From positions 168,535,453-168,599,452 of the forward strand of contig CM062290.1 of assembly GCA_031216915.1 (NCBI GenBank): a stretch of 64,000 bases of DNA, given 5' to 3'. A model generated the notes under the pieces. The model was not told where the DNA came from, did not search any database, and worked only from the letters and a program-made list of their open reading frames with translations. The position numbers and the translations under genes were made by a program. Shown piece after piece: positions 22,130 to 32,687 of the stretch; within the stretch, counting starts at the first letter, position 1; every line of letters begins with the position of its first letter. This DNA comes from Pictodentalium vernedei. Taxonomy: Eukaryota > Mollusca > Scaphopoda > Dentaliida > Dentaliidae.

Positions 22130-22138
22130 CTTATATAG
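22130..22138 (-). promoter_or_regulatory. TATA-box-like sequence upstream of the unit array
   Basis: The minus strand reads CCTATATAAGAGCGG, a strong TATA-box match, about 27 nt upstream of the first double hairpin. Transcription starting some 30 nt on would begin near the hairpin. This is inference; no initiator was identified. Confidence 0.35.
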
Positions 22139-22351
22139 GATAATTTCGAGGGCAAAGATTTTGAATACTGAAATCTGATTGATCCCTCGCTTTCACATCG
22201 ACGAATGAAACAACAGCAAAGTGCACTGAAGCGTGAACCAATAAATTACATCGACTCATTTTGAGCATGGAAATGGCTGGACGCTGTCAGAAACCTAAAT
22301 AAACTTCTGTTATGAACAGACGAATAACAACAACAGAGTAATTAAGAACTT

Positions 22352-22577
22352 TTGCTGTGTATTATATTTCAACTGCGGTTACCAAATCCCTTACAACTGT
22401 ATCATCGGTTCTGGTACGAATACGATAGCAGACTTCCAGGAACCAGTGGTGCCTGCTGTCGACTCTATGAGCTGATGTCAACCTTCATTTTGATGTGTAA
22501 TTCGTGCATATTTAATTTGAATTTAGGGAATATCAGAGGTGGGAATTTCAAAATAAACAAAATTCTCTTACTTATGT
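22352..22577. mobile_element. TTAA-type foldback family, copy E (partial)
   Basis: Shares GGTTCTGGTACGAATACGAT, the CAGGAACCAGTGGTGCCT block and the right arm AATTTCAAAATAAACAAAAT with the family. The left arm is lost and the right end is cut at the adjoining SINE. Confidence 0.7.
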
Positions 22578-23308
22578 AACAGATCGAGAGAGAAGAGCAG
22601 GAGCCGAGGCTCGAACCGTCGACCTCTACCTAGTACACAAAGCGACCGATTTACCACGAGACTTAGAGATCTGGACCAACCAGGCTGTTTGGTAAATGGC
22701 CCTTATACCCAGAGATGGCAGAAGCTCGATAAAAGTGGAGGGGCACAAATTTACAATGCTACCATGGTTCGACCCAATGTGAGAAAGGTTACAATCGTAT
22801 ATCGGTATATCTACCATGACTCGCTATAGCCCATCGTTTAGATGAATATGCCGCTGTGTGGTCACTGTCCTGTCCGTTTCTTCTACTTCATCCATCTTCC
22901 AACCCGAAGGCCAGCCTTTGGGTTGGAAGATGATTGAAGTAGAAGAAACGGAAGAAGAAACGGACCGAAGCGACCGAAAGTGAGATTCTGTGCTAAATAT
23001 GGTTTGGATTTGCAAATAATGTTACATGAATGCCTGTATATTGACACGTTTGCCTGCGCCCATTTTAACTCATTGTGTAACTGCGAAACATATCCGAGGA
23101 AAAAGGTGGAAGGGCACGTGCCCCCTGTGTCCCCCTGGCTCCGCCACCTCTGCTTATACCTCGACTGCTACAGTACTACCACGTTCTTTGAGATTCATCC
23201 ACCGTGAATCTCATCCCAGATTCCCCCTCAGAGCGGTCGAAACATCCACCATGCTTCACCACAGCTTCCACAATGCACCAATCGCTGAGGATCGGATCAG
23301 CCCACAAA
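22578..23308 (-). mobile_element. Second tRNA-derived SINE family, copy 1, split by a hAT MITE
   Basis: On the minus strand an A-box-like TCTCGTGGTAAATCGGTCG and a B box GGTTCGAGCC are in tRNA spacing. The body is interrupted by the element at 22710-23152 and continues after it (23161 onward). The neighbouring copy at 23309 shows the uninterrupted order. Confidence 0.65.
22710..23152. mobile_element. hAT-type MITE with 8-bp target duplication
   Basis: Termini are CAGAGATGGCAGAAGC and, on the other strand, CAGAGGTGGCGGAGCC. The target CTTATACC is duplicated at 22702-22709 and 23153-23160. Length is 443 bp. It contains an internal palindrome (GTTTCTTCTACTTC ... GAAGTAGAAGAAAC). Related sequence occurs at 30265-30430 and 63178-63532. 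Confidence 0.92.
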
Positions 23309-23450
23309 TGTAACAGATCGAGTGAGAAGTGGGCGAGCCGAGGCTCGAACCCTCGACCTCTATACCTAGCACACAAATCGACCGATTTACCACGAGACTA
23401 AGATATCCGGACCGACCAGGCTGGTTGGTAAATGGCCCTTATACCTCGAC
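23309..23450 (-). mobile_element. Second tRNA-derived SINE family, copy 2
   Basis: About 85 percent like 22578-22709. B box GGTTCGAGCC (plus 23342-23351 region) and A-box-like TGGTAAATCGG are on the minus strand. Ends CTTATACCTCGACCGCTAC, identical in order to the interrupted copy. Confidence 0.7.
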
Positions 23451-24092
23451 CGCTACACTTATTAGCACCTTAAAAACAAAAATGGCTCCAAGTTACAAGG
23501 TATAGCTTATGACACCTCATTGGAACGAGCTCACTCAGTCGCACATTCTAATGGGGGTGGTGGGGGGGGGGGGGGTGGGGGGCAAAAACTATGTTATGAG
23601 CAAAAATGAAAATGGTCATTTGAACAAGAAAACTGTTTGTAAAGTTTCACCTTCTCGTGATTACGTGGTAATAGTCGAAGATTTATGTCAAAAAGGTCAA
23701 CCCATAAAATGTTTGCGTTCAAGGTGCCCTTTTATTTAGCGCGGATGCACGCGTAATATTTGGAACGATAATTGGCACAGTTCACGGTATCGGGCACTGG
23801 AAGATTCAATTCATGGAGAAAAAATGGGCGTCAACAAAAATATGAAACGAATATTTGTAATTCTTCTTTATTTGGTTTTGCTTCATTTTCATTTCTGTGC
23901 ATTCTTTTATACTATATAAGCAACGCAATCTGTAATACGAAGATGTGTTTTTATGCGTCTGCTAAATTGTTTTTGCAACAGTGACACGAAAACATTCCGG
24001 CAACAGTGACTGCCGAGAAGAAAATGCAGGCGAGTGAATGATCACTCTCCATATTTTGACTTTGCGAGAGTGAAAACTTCAGAAAAGTGATT

Positions 24093-24356
24093 TTAACCCC
24101 TTACCTCTGATAACAGACCATATTCACTTGCACTTTGCACGAAAATGATCAATTTTTTTTAAAATTTTTGCTCAAAGAACATATTGGAACGAGCTCATTG
24201 AGATCGTTCCAATGAGGAGTCATAAGATATGTTTTAAGAATGAGCTCGTTCCAGTGAGGAATCATAGGCTATGTTTTTAGCAAAAAACAAAAGATTTTAG
24301 TTATGCGAGATAATGTTTTGCAAGTAGCGTCTCCTAGTTGGGCCAGTTGACGGGTG
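24093..24356. mobile_element. TTAACCC palindromic MITE, decayed copy
   Basis: Starts TTAACCCCTTACC and has two GAGCTCGTTCC-like centres (24190 and 24240), suggesting a partial internal duplication. The right terminus is not clear. Confidence 0.6.
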
Positions 24357-24659
24357 ATTGAAATACGGTATATAACTTGATGTTCAGATCTACATAATTT
24401 CTTCACACTTCATGAAGACGAGTGATTAATTGCTCCCCTCATGAAACACTTTTATGAGTGATGGCGAGTGTGAGTGATTACTCTCCTTTCCCCTCAGTCC
24501 CTGCGACAATGAGAAAGTCCGACACAATTTTGTAGGTGCTGACTTTGAATACCCGGTCGAACTGAAATGAGAGACATTGAATATTCAATCTTACTAAAAA
24601 GAGACCTCAGTTAGAAAAAGAGACCGCAGGCAAAGTACAGGAGTTAAAGCCTCCAAATG

Positions 24660-25310
24660 AACACTATCTGTTATGGGGTATGGGGTATACCAAATATATA
24701 TCTGAAGCTTGGTACCGATATTTTAACTTTAACCCCTAAAATTTCCTTTTTAATTAATAGCCCGATATCCGACTTGTTATCTCACTTTCCCGCAACCGAG
24801 GACAAAGAGATTGCAAGTAAACTACTGGCCCTAAAACACCAAATAAACGCCGTCAGTGACTGGTGATTTTGGGTATATTCAATATATATCCGAACCTTGA
24901 TATTGATATTTTAATTTTAACCCCAAAAATTCCACTTTTAACCCTTTACCTAACGTAACGGCCAAACCCGCCCAGCGCTATTCTCAAAAATCGCCATTTA
25001 ATTTTCATTATTTTTTCATTTTTTGTCTCAAAAACATAGGTTATGACCCCTCGTTGGAACGAGCTCGTCGAGCTCGTTCCAACGAGGGGTCATAACCTAT
25101 GTTTTTGAGACAAAAAAAGAAAAAAAATAGTTATTCAAGAATTATTTTTGCAAGTGTCGTCTGCTTTTCAGGTTAGGTAAAGGGTTAATGTAAAGTGTTA
25201 CTTCCTTTTTGCGGTCTAAATTTTCTCAAGCAGGAACAAAGAGACCCGCAAGTAAACTATTAATCTTAAAAACATCAAATAAACGCGAAAGTATACGATA
25301 TAACATATAT
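24660..25310. repeat. Tandem ~230-bp repeats interrupted by a MITE
   Basis: A unit with AAATATATATCTGAAGCTTG, TTTTAACTTTAACCCC, GACAAAGAGATTGCAAGTAA and ACACCAAATAAACGC recurs immediately downstream, where the MITE 24938-25188 splits the second unit. Confidence 0.75.
24938..25188. mobile_element. TTAACCC palindromic MITE (piggyBac-like ends)
   Basis: Starts TTAACCCTTTACCTAACGTA and ends GTTAGGTAAAGGGTTAA, so the TTAA is duplicated. The two halves pair over about 100 bp around GGAACGAGCTCGTCGAGCTC, an almost perfect palindrome. The TTAA target and CCCTTT start are those of piggyBac elements. A best-quality copy. Confidence 0.9.
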
Positions 25311-25639
25311 ATATAATTTCCAAAGATGGTGGTAATATCTTGATTTTGACCACTTATTATTTTATGTCTGATAGAAAATCACATTTGTGGTCTCATTTTC
25401 TATCAGGCATAGAGACACAGATTATGCAGAAACCCTTGCCAGAAATGAGCCAATTAAGTAGATTTGCCTATTGTTACTAGGTGTGAATAATAATAAAAAC
25501 TCCACCCATCCTTTATCGCGGTTTCAAGAAGAAAACTTTGAAGATTTTGAGCTTGACTTGAAATAAATAGCTGATAATTTATCAACACTCCTCATCTTTT
25601 ACCGGGGCTTGAGGTCGGCAATTATAATACTTGGCAGAT

Positions 25640-25830
25640 TTTGAGTTTTTATCTACAGTGCATTTTGCTATTGTTTTTCTTTTCTCGGCCTCTTTGGGCT
25701 TTTATAGTGCATTTCGCTACTGTCTTTTATATTCTCATCCTCTTTAGGCCTTTATAGAGCGTTTCGTTACTGTCTTTTTTTCTCAGCCTCTTTGAGTCTT
25801 TACAGAGCATTTCACTGCAATCACCGGCCT
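25640..25830. repeat. ~50-bp minisatellite, four units
   Basis: The unit resembles CTTTATAGTGCATTTCGCTA then CTGTCTTTTATTCTCAGCCT, starting at about 25647, 25699, 25749 and 25797. Confidence 0.8.
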
Positions 25831-27989
25831 TTTGGGGCCTCCACAATTATGTTCAACCGCTTGTTCGTGTTCCATTTGTCTACACTGCAGTGCCTAAGTC
25901 TTCGAAGAACAGAAATAAGCCTCCATTGTATCCCTAAATACTCGACCTCATTAACTCGGCTTGTATAATTTATTGAGCGCGCGTATATATTGGGATAACA
26001 ATCACGCCAGATCATGCGGTACTGAATTCTCAGGATTCAATTGACTTTGAAAACAATAAAAAATGGAACCGTATATATACTGGATCCACTGATATGCGGA
26101 ATTCGTTATTTAGCTGGGAGTTACCGTATTCAATGTTATCAATATTTGTGTTGTGTTATACCACCTCCAAACTTTGAAGTACTTTTAAAAATCATTTTTG
26201 TTATGATACATCCACCCTCGAGTGTATAAGATGAGGTGCCTGCGTGAATATGTTCCCCCAATTCGCGATATGTAGCCTACATTTAAGCATTCTACTTAGT
26301 TTATTTTGCGTGGAGGGGTGGTATTATTTTCTAAGGTATTTTTTTTTTCTAATGGAGATCGTAACCCCCAAAGTGTAGCCCCCCCCCCCCCCCTTGTCCA
26401 ATAAACTTGCAATTCTGTAAAAAAAAATTTCGAGAACAACCACTGAGAGTACTTGGAGATGATGCCGGGGCAGTTTCTCTCAAAATCATTTCGGCGTTTC
26501 GTCTCATGTCGAGTTTCGTACAGAGACGATTCGTACAAAAAGCCATTCTTTTTTAGGGGTTGGGGTGGGGGGCGGGGGTGTATGTGGGAGGGGTGTCCTT
26601 TCAAGTGTTTTCGAAGGAATATGTTAACCCCCATGGCCTGAAACCCTGTCCAAATAACTTGAAATTATTTTAACCCATTTTTTGTGAATCATCAGTCACA
26701 ATGCTTTGAGATGTGGTATTCAACCTCTTTTAGTGGGAGAGATTCAACTTTGTTCAAAAAATGTTTATGTTCTAATACTAAGAGATTGCATGATATATGC
26801 ACAAAATAAGAGTGTTTCATGGGTAGTTTCTCGCGCGCCTGTGCTTGCACAAAATGTTTTCTTGTTCGTTCTGCCATCACTTTCCAAAAGTTCTTCTCGG
26901 TGTTCACAGTTCCAAATCAACCTCCAGCCAATTGTCTCCCTTGATGTAACTCGGGCGTGATTTGTCTCCAGCACATGAAGGGAGATAAATGCTTAAAAAT
27001 GAAATGAAATGTAATTTTCTCGCGGTTCGCAGAAAAGCGAGAAAATATTGTCTTGACGGTGCGAGAGTTGTTTAGGCTCGGCGATATTTGTTGAAGATAG
27101 CAAGAGATTTTGTGCTGGTCTCGTTCTTCGCACTGAGCTCGTTAGCGCTGTGCTGTTTTAAAAAGAGATCCGTCAGGGCCCGTATTAAATTACTCATTTC
27201 CGGGCAGGCACCCGAGAAGCTCAAGTCAAGTTTTTCCGTATACTATACACATACTCCAAACATGGCATGGAAGACCATATCTGGAGTTTTTGGTACGTAC
27301 TTTGAAAAGGGAAGGACGTACCACCTCCCCCCCCCCCCCCCCCAAATAAAATAGGTCTTTCAGACCATGTTTGGACTACTAGACACTTTACTAGGGAGAA
27401 AATATTGTCGTTTTCCTGGAATGGGGGGGGGGGGGGGGGGGGAGGGGGGTCTGGAAAAAATTCCTCTACACAAACATTTTTTCCGCCTCGAGACCACCCA
27501 TCACCCTCTTTTTGGGAGGAATTTTTTTCCGTTTTCTTGAGGGGGACCCACCCTTCAACCACAACACAAAAAGGGAGATAAGTCACAAAATGACTCACAA
27601 GAAACTAGAGCAGATTTTGGGCAAAACCAGAGATAAATAAGATAGATACTTCATGTCTGCAATAATAGTACCTAATTGTTCCAATTATATCTTTTAGTGT
27701 CTTGGCATGGGTTCTTGGGCTGACAAGCTCAAGTATATTCACTAACTTGACTAGATGTGTAGGACGTAGTTCCATGAAACGATATTGTCAATGTGTTTTT
27801 AGGCCATTTATGCAATATACAAGAAAACCTAGCATTATGAAGTCACTCTTAGAACACTTGGAGTGTACATTAGAATCGAACTTAGATTCAATAAGATCTT
27901 GGAGGTCTCTGGTGACCACATGCCCAATTTTGAGCCAGGTTCGTGCTAATGCTGAGTCCAAACCACTGAACTGAAAACTTAAGTTTTTC
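25831..27989. other. No gene supported; C and G tracts
   Basis: C runs at about 26379-26393 and 27327-27342 and G runs at about 27423-27442. ORFs at 26692-26974 (minus) and 27702-27974 (plus) are open but have no recognised relatives. The latter follows an acceptor-like CTTTTAG and could be an exon, but nothing else supports it. GGGAGATAA occurs at 26980 and 27572. Confidence 0.4.
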
Positions 27990-28090
27990 GGAAGTAGGCC
28001 CCGACGGGAGTGGATCCCGAGTCTCTGGCACTCAATCTCCTTGCCATAAGTGCTCTATAACCATACCAATCGAGCTAACGGCAACTCCCA
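27990..28090 (-). mobile_element. tRNA-like SINE head or decayed tRNA
   Basis: The minus strand has TTAGCTCGATTGG (A-box-like, plus 28067-28079) and GGGATCCACTCCC (B-box-like, plus 28007-28019). A foldable acceptor stem is not evident, so it is unlikely to be a working tRNA gene. Confidence 0.5.
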
Positions 28091-28189
28091 AAAGGTTGCA
28101 ATTAACTCAGCCAGTATGTCAGTTCACATGTACAACCCCGATCCCAGACCGCTATTCGAGAATTGACAATTACTGATTTTTTAGCTCAA

Positions 28190-29930
28190 CTTTGGCGCAG
28201 CCAAATTTGAGGTAATGTCATGGCCCGTCGTCCGTCTGACCGTCTGTCCGTCGCGCCGTACACACGTCTCGGGCTAGAGGCCGTATTTATGAACCGATCT
28301 TTACGAAACTTCTTGGGTACCTTTGTTATCATTGTGAGACGAGAACGAGTGTTTTGGGGTCCGGTCCGAAATTCAAGACGTCGCTGGCAGCCATTTTGTA
28401 CAAAATTAGGTGCAATCCGATTTTTGCGCAGAACTTCCATATGAAAGCTCTGATTTGAATAATATTTTGTATGAATGTTTAGTACCATGGGATACGTCAC
28501 ATATAATACGGGTTTTTTTCTCGTGCGTAAATTATGCAAATTAGACTAACTTTGATTTATTTAGTGTTACTTTCAGCACTGTAACTGCAAATGCCAATAC
28601 GGCTCGGGCGAGAGGCCGAATTTATGAACCGATCTTTACGAAACTTCTTGGGTACCTTTGTTATCACCATGGGACGAGAACGAGTGTTTTGTGGTCCGGT
28701 CTGAAATTCAAGATGGCCACTGGCAGCCATTTTGTACAAAATAATGTGCAATCAGATTTTTGCGCAGAACTTCCATATGAAAGCGCTGATTTGAATAATT
28801 TTTTGTGTGAATGTTTAGTACCAAGGGATAGATCACATATAATACGGGTTTTTTCTCGTGCATAAATTATGCCAATTAGACTAACTTTGATCTATTTAAT
28901 GTTACTTTCAGCACTGTAACTGCAAATGGCAATACGGCTCGGGCTAGAGGACATATTTATGAACCGATCTTTAGGAAACTTCTTGGGTACCCATGTTATC
29001 ACCGTGGGACGAGAACGAGTGTTTTGGGGTGCGGTCCGAAATTCAAGATGGCTGCCGGTGGCCATTTTGTACCAAAATTAGTGCAATCAGTTTTTTTGTA
29101 CAGAACTTCTGTGTGAAAGTTCTGATTTGAATATATTTATGTATGGGTGTTTAGTAACATGGAATACATCACATATAGTACGGGTTTTTTTCTCGAGCAG
29201 AAATTATGCAAATTAGATGAACTTTGATTTATTCAGTGCTACTGATGCATAGTAAGTGCATGCGTCAATACGTCTTGGGCTAGATGGTGTATTTATGAAC
29301 CGATCTTCACAAACCTTCTTGGGTACATTTGTTATCACCTTGGGATGAGAACGAGTGTTTCTGGGTGCGGTCCAAAATTCAAGATGGCTACCAGTGGCCA
29401 TTTTGTACCGAAATTAGGTCCAATCAGTTTTTGTACACAACTCCTATACGGCTCAGGTTAGAGACCGTATTTATGAACTGATCTTTACGAAACTTCTTGG
29501 GTACCTTTGTCATCACTGAAGGACGAGAACGAGTGTTTTGGGGTGCGGTCCAAAATTCAAGATGGCCCCGCCAGAAGCCCTTTTGTACCAAAATTAGTGC
29601 AATCAGGTTTTTGTACAGAACGTCTGTATGAAAGTTCTGATTTGAATAAATTTTTGTAGGAATGTTTAGTAACATGGAATACATCACATATAATACGGGT
29701 TTTTTTTCTCGTGCAGAAATTATGCAAATTAGATGAACTTTGATTTGTTCAGTGCTACTTATACACAGTAAGTGCACATGTCAATACGGCTCGGGCTAGA
29801 GTCTGTATTTATGAACTGATCTTCACGAAATTTGTCGGGGGTACCTTTGTTATCACCTTGTGACAGGAACGAGTGTTTTGGGGTGCCTTTGTTATCACTG
29901 TGCTATGAGAACAAATATTTTTGGGTTCAG
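28190..29930. repeat. ~335-bp tandem array, six units (one short)
   Basis: The phrase CTCGGGCTAGAGG...ATTTATGAACCGATCTTTA recurs at about 28267, 28598, 28935, 29269, 29447 and 29786. Spacing is 331-339 bp except one 178-bp unit. Each unit holds CTTGGGTACCTTTGTTATCA, GAACGAGTGTTTTGGGG and CCATTTTGTAC. A leader rich in GTCCGTC precedes the first unit. Confidence 0.9.
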
Positions 29931-30264
29931 TCAGACCCACTCTGGGACTCAAAGATTTCTTTTCTAGTTTAGCATCTAACTGTCACCCCCACTTTTACAA
30001 TACTTTACCTATGTATTTGTTACAGGCTACAGTCAGCATTTATGTACAGACCGTTACAATACTTTACATGTACCTTTGTTTTCAGGTCATTACCTAGATG
30101 TTTGGCATTGCTGTGTCAGACACTATACATGTACATGTCTTAAACAAGTTGAGCTACAGTGTCATTGACACTTTCACTTGAACTGTTGTTAGTGGTGATT
30201 CGTAATTGTCTACATAGCGCCTGTATACAGTTCTAAAAATTCAGTAATTGTCAGTTCCAGTTCG

Positions 30265-30430
30265 GGTTGAAAGATGATTGAAATAGAAGAAATGGACCGG
30301 ACAGTGACCACACCGCATTATGCTCATCTAAACGAGAGACTATAGTGTGTCATGTTACATTTACAGATATACGATTGTAACTTTTTTGCTACTGGGCAGA
30401 ACCATGGTAGACTAGAAAATTTGTACTCCT
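30265..30430. mobile_element. hAT MITE (22710 family), partial inverted copy
   Basis: Shares AAGATGATTGAAATAGAAGA, GGACAGTGACC and ATATACGATTGTAAC with the element at 22710, in reverse orientation. Termini are missing. Confidence 0.65.
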
Positions 30431-30733
30431 TCACTTTTATTGAGCTTCGCAAAATAGAATTCCTACCTGGATAATAACAGTGTCAATATTTTAATGATAA
30501 TACAAAAAGACGAGGAAAGTTTTAGCTAATGAACAATCTGATCAAATCTGGAGGTCTACTTGCTGAAACTTTCCTGGTTCTTATGCTTTTCACCGACAGT
30601 CTGTTCCATAGAGAGACAGCATTCTATGATTGTTTTGTGGTGTCCACTCTCCAAATACTTCAACTAACAAAACTACATTGGGTTATTTTTAACTGTTACT
30701 TTGTTAGGATATAGTGTAATCAGATCCATGCAG

Positions 30734-31371
30734 TAGAGCTGAAACGGTTAAGGGGGTTTCTTGATCGATTAATCACGTGGATTAACCTTGGTTAACTGAT
30801 TAATCACTTGTCTAAATAGATATCTGAATAATTTCCATACCGTTAATAATTTACAGCATGAACCCTTTACCCAACGTAACAAACAAAACCGACTAGGCCT
30901 GCATACAAAAATCTCCATTCACATTTATCGTTTTCAATTTTTGACTCAGAAACATAGCTTATGACCCCTTATTGGAACGAGCTCGTTGAGCTCGTTCCAA
31001 TGAGGGCGTCATAAGCTATGTTTTTGGGACAAAAATTGAAAATATTTAGTAATTTATGAAGTTAGTTTTCAAGTACTGCTACCCGCAATGGGTAAAGGGT
31101 TAAGAATGACCATTTCCAGCTACTGATACAGTATCATGATCATGCAAGTAAACATGTATGTCAGCAAGTAACTTGCACGCTTTTCTCTGTCTCATATAAT
31201 TGATATGTGTCGGTGTGACAATGTTTGCCTGTTTTGGAACAAGTTTGTTCCTTTGTTGACTCATATAATAAAGTAGTTCAAAAGTAACGGTTAATCGAGC
31301 AATTACTTTTTGGATCGATCAAGATGTTGATCATTGATTAATCGATTAATCGGTTAACCGTTTCAGCTCTA
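30734..31371. mobile_element. hAT-type MITE carrying a nested MITE
   Basis: Ends are TAGAGCTGAAACGGTTAA and TTAACCGTTTCAGCTCTA. The target is CCATGCAG (30726-30733) and CCATGTAG (31372-31379), seven of eight matching. The right half equals 568-834. Confidence 0.82.
30861..31103. mobile_element. TTAACCC palindromic MITE nested in a hAT MITE
   Basis: Runs AACCCTTTACCCAACGTAAC to GGGTAAAGGGTTAA with the GAGCTCGTTGAGCTCG centre. The left TTAA has changed to TGAA. Divergence at the arms is higher than in the 24938 copy. Confidence 0.8.
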
Positions 31372-32104
31372 CCATGTAGCAACGATATTTTTAAGTATTT
31401 ACTTAATAAAGTCTGTGCTTTCCCTGTAAACAAATAAATTAAAAAAAACTTGAAATAAAGCAAAAAAAAAAAAATTACAAAAATATCATTATATATTAGG
31501 CCACACAAAATAAATTAATTGATTCTCAGGCATTTTTAATGCGACCACTTCAAGAGAAATACTTAAAGGATAATATGTCACCCCCAAATAAGGAATAAAT
31601 GTAGAGATAGGTTGTGAGAAAATCATTCCCAGTCCGAAGAGGCATGTACACCACGTCGGGGTCGTAGGCGAAAGAGCTGGGGTTAGGCTAGATAGGCAAC
31701 TAGGTGTCGCGTCAGTGCGAAAGTTTAGGCACGATTGTAGAGTAAGAGGAGCTACACAGAGCTCAGATCCAGTATAGGAACAGTATAGGAACAGTCGCGG
31801 GCCAAAGGTTGGCCATAGATAAGAGTAGGCTCAGGAGTGGAAGTTAGGAACCACCATAGGTCATGATATTACCTGTCAGGTAGACGGCATTACCCGGTGT
31901 AGAAGGCAAGCTATACAGAGATTGAGAAGGCTTGGCCTGTATGAACATTAGGGAGAGGTAACTAGAGGGAATCAGTTAACCCTTGGAAGTAGCGGCTGTA
32001 GAGTAAAGGCGTCTAGTAAAGTGACAATACGTTAGTGGCCGGCGACGGTAGCGAAAATGTCACATTACGCAAATTGTTTGTGAAAAGCGACTTGAGACAC
32101 TACG
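31372..32104. other. No gene supported
   Basis: A-rich start, then GC-richer unique sequence with a small AGTATAGGAAC duplication near 31775. Nothing coding. Confidence 0.45.
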
Positions 32105-32265
32105 TCTGTTGCAACCACTTTTGTTACAACAACCACTTTTTTTACAGGTCACCACTTTTGTTACAAAACTTTCTCACGTTTGTTACAGCCCACCACTTTT
32201 GTTACAAAACCAGCCACTCCTGTTACAAAATGAGCTCACCACTTTTGTTACAACAATCGCTCTTT
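32105..32265. repeat. Imperfect CCACTTTTGTTACAA repeats
   Basis: CCACTTTTGTTACAA or a close variant occurs about seven times with irregular 15-30 bp spacing. There is no regular spacer pattern. Confidence 0.85.
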
Positions 32266-32337
32266 ACAATTTATGTCAGTGTGAAAAATGAAGTAATCTG
32301 TAGCTAATGCGAGACGTGACGTGCAGTCATGATTATC

Positions 32338-32678
32338 GGGAGCGCGGTTGCTCAGTGGTTAGAGCGTTAGCCTTGAGATCGGAGGGTTGTGAGTTTGATG
32401 CCTGGCCGGGGTAACTTGCGTCGTGTTCTTGGGCAAGGCACTAAATCCCAATTGCCCGCTTGGAAGCAATGTGCTGATGCGCATCGCACGTTGATATCAC
32501 ATATGCCTACAACCAATGCTAACCCTGCTCATGTGGGATTAGTACGATGGAGAGTCGACAGTTCCTCGCCGCCGCTCGGTGGTACTCCCCGGGTACTGCG
32601 GCTTCCTCCACACGTAAAACGTTTTTCGACGCAATATGACCCAGCTATTAAAGTGTCATGAACACAAACAATCCAATA
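32338..32678 (+). mobile_element. tRNA-derived SINE, full-length, with target duplication
   Basis: The head GGGAGCGCGGTTGCTCAGTG carries an A box (GCTCAGTGGTTAGAGCG) and a weaker B box. The core has TTCTTGGGCAAGGCAC and AATGCTAACCCTGC. The target ATGATTATC is repeated at 32329-32337 and 32679-32687. Confidence 0.92.
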
Positions 32679-32687
32679 ATGATTATC

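Noticed and set aside
27702..27974. Possible exon after CTTTTAG
   Set aside because: Weak acceptor and no recognisable protein; too little support for a gene call.
27990..28090. Functional tRNA gene
   Set aside because: A and B boxes are present, but no acceptor or anticodon stem could be folded.
32105..32265. Short repeats with spacers
   Set aside because: Spacing is irregular and the repeat varies; a simple degenerate tandem repeat.
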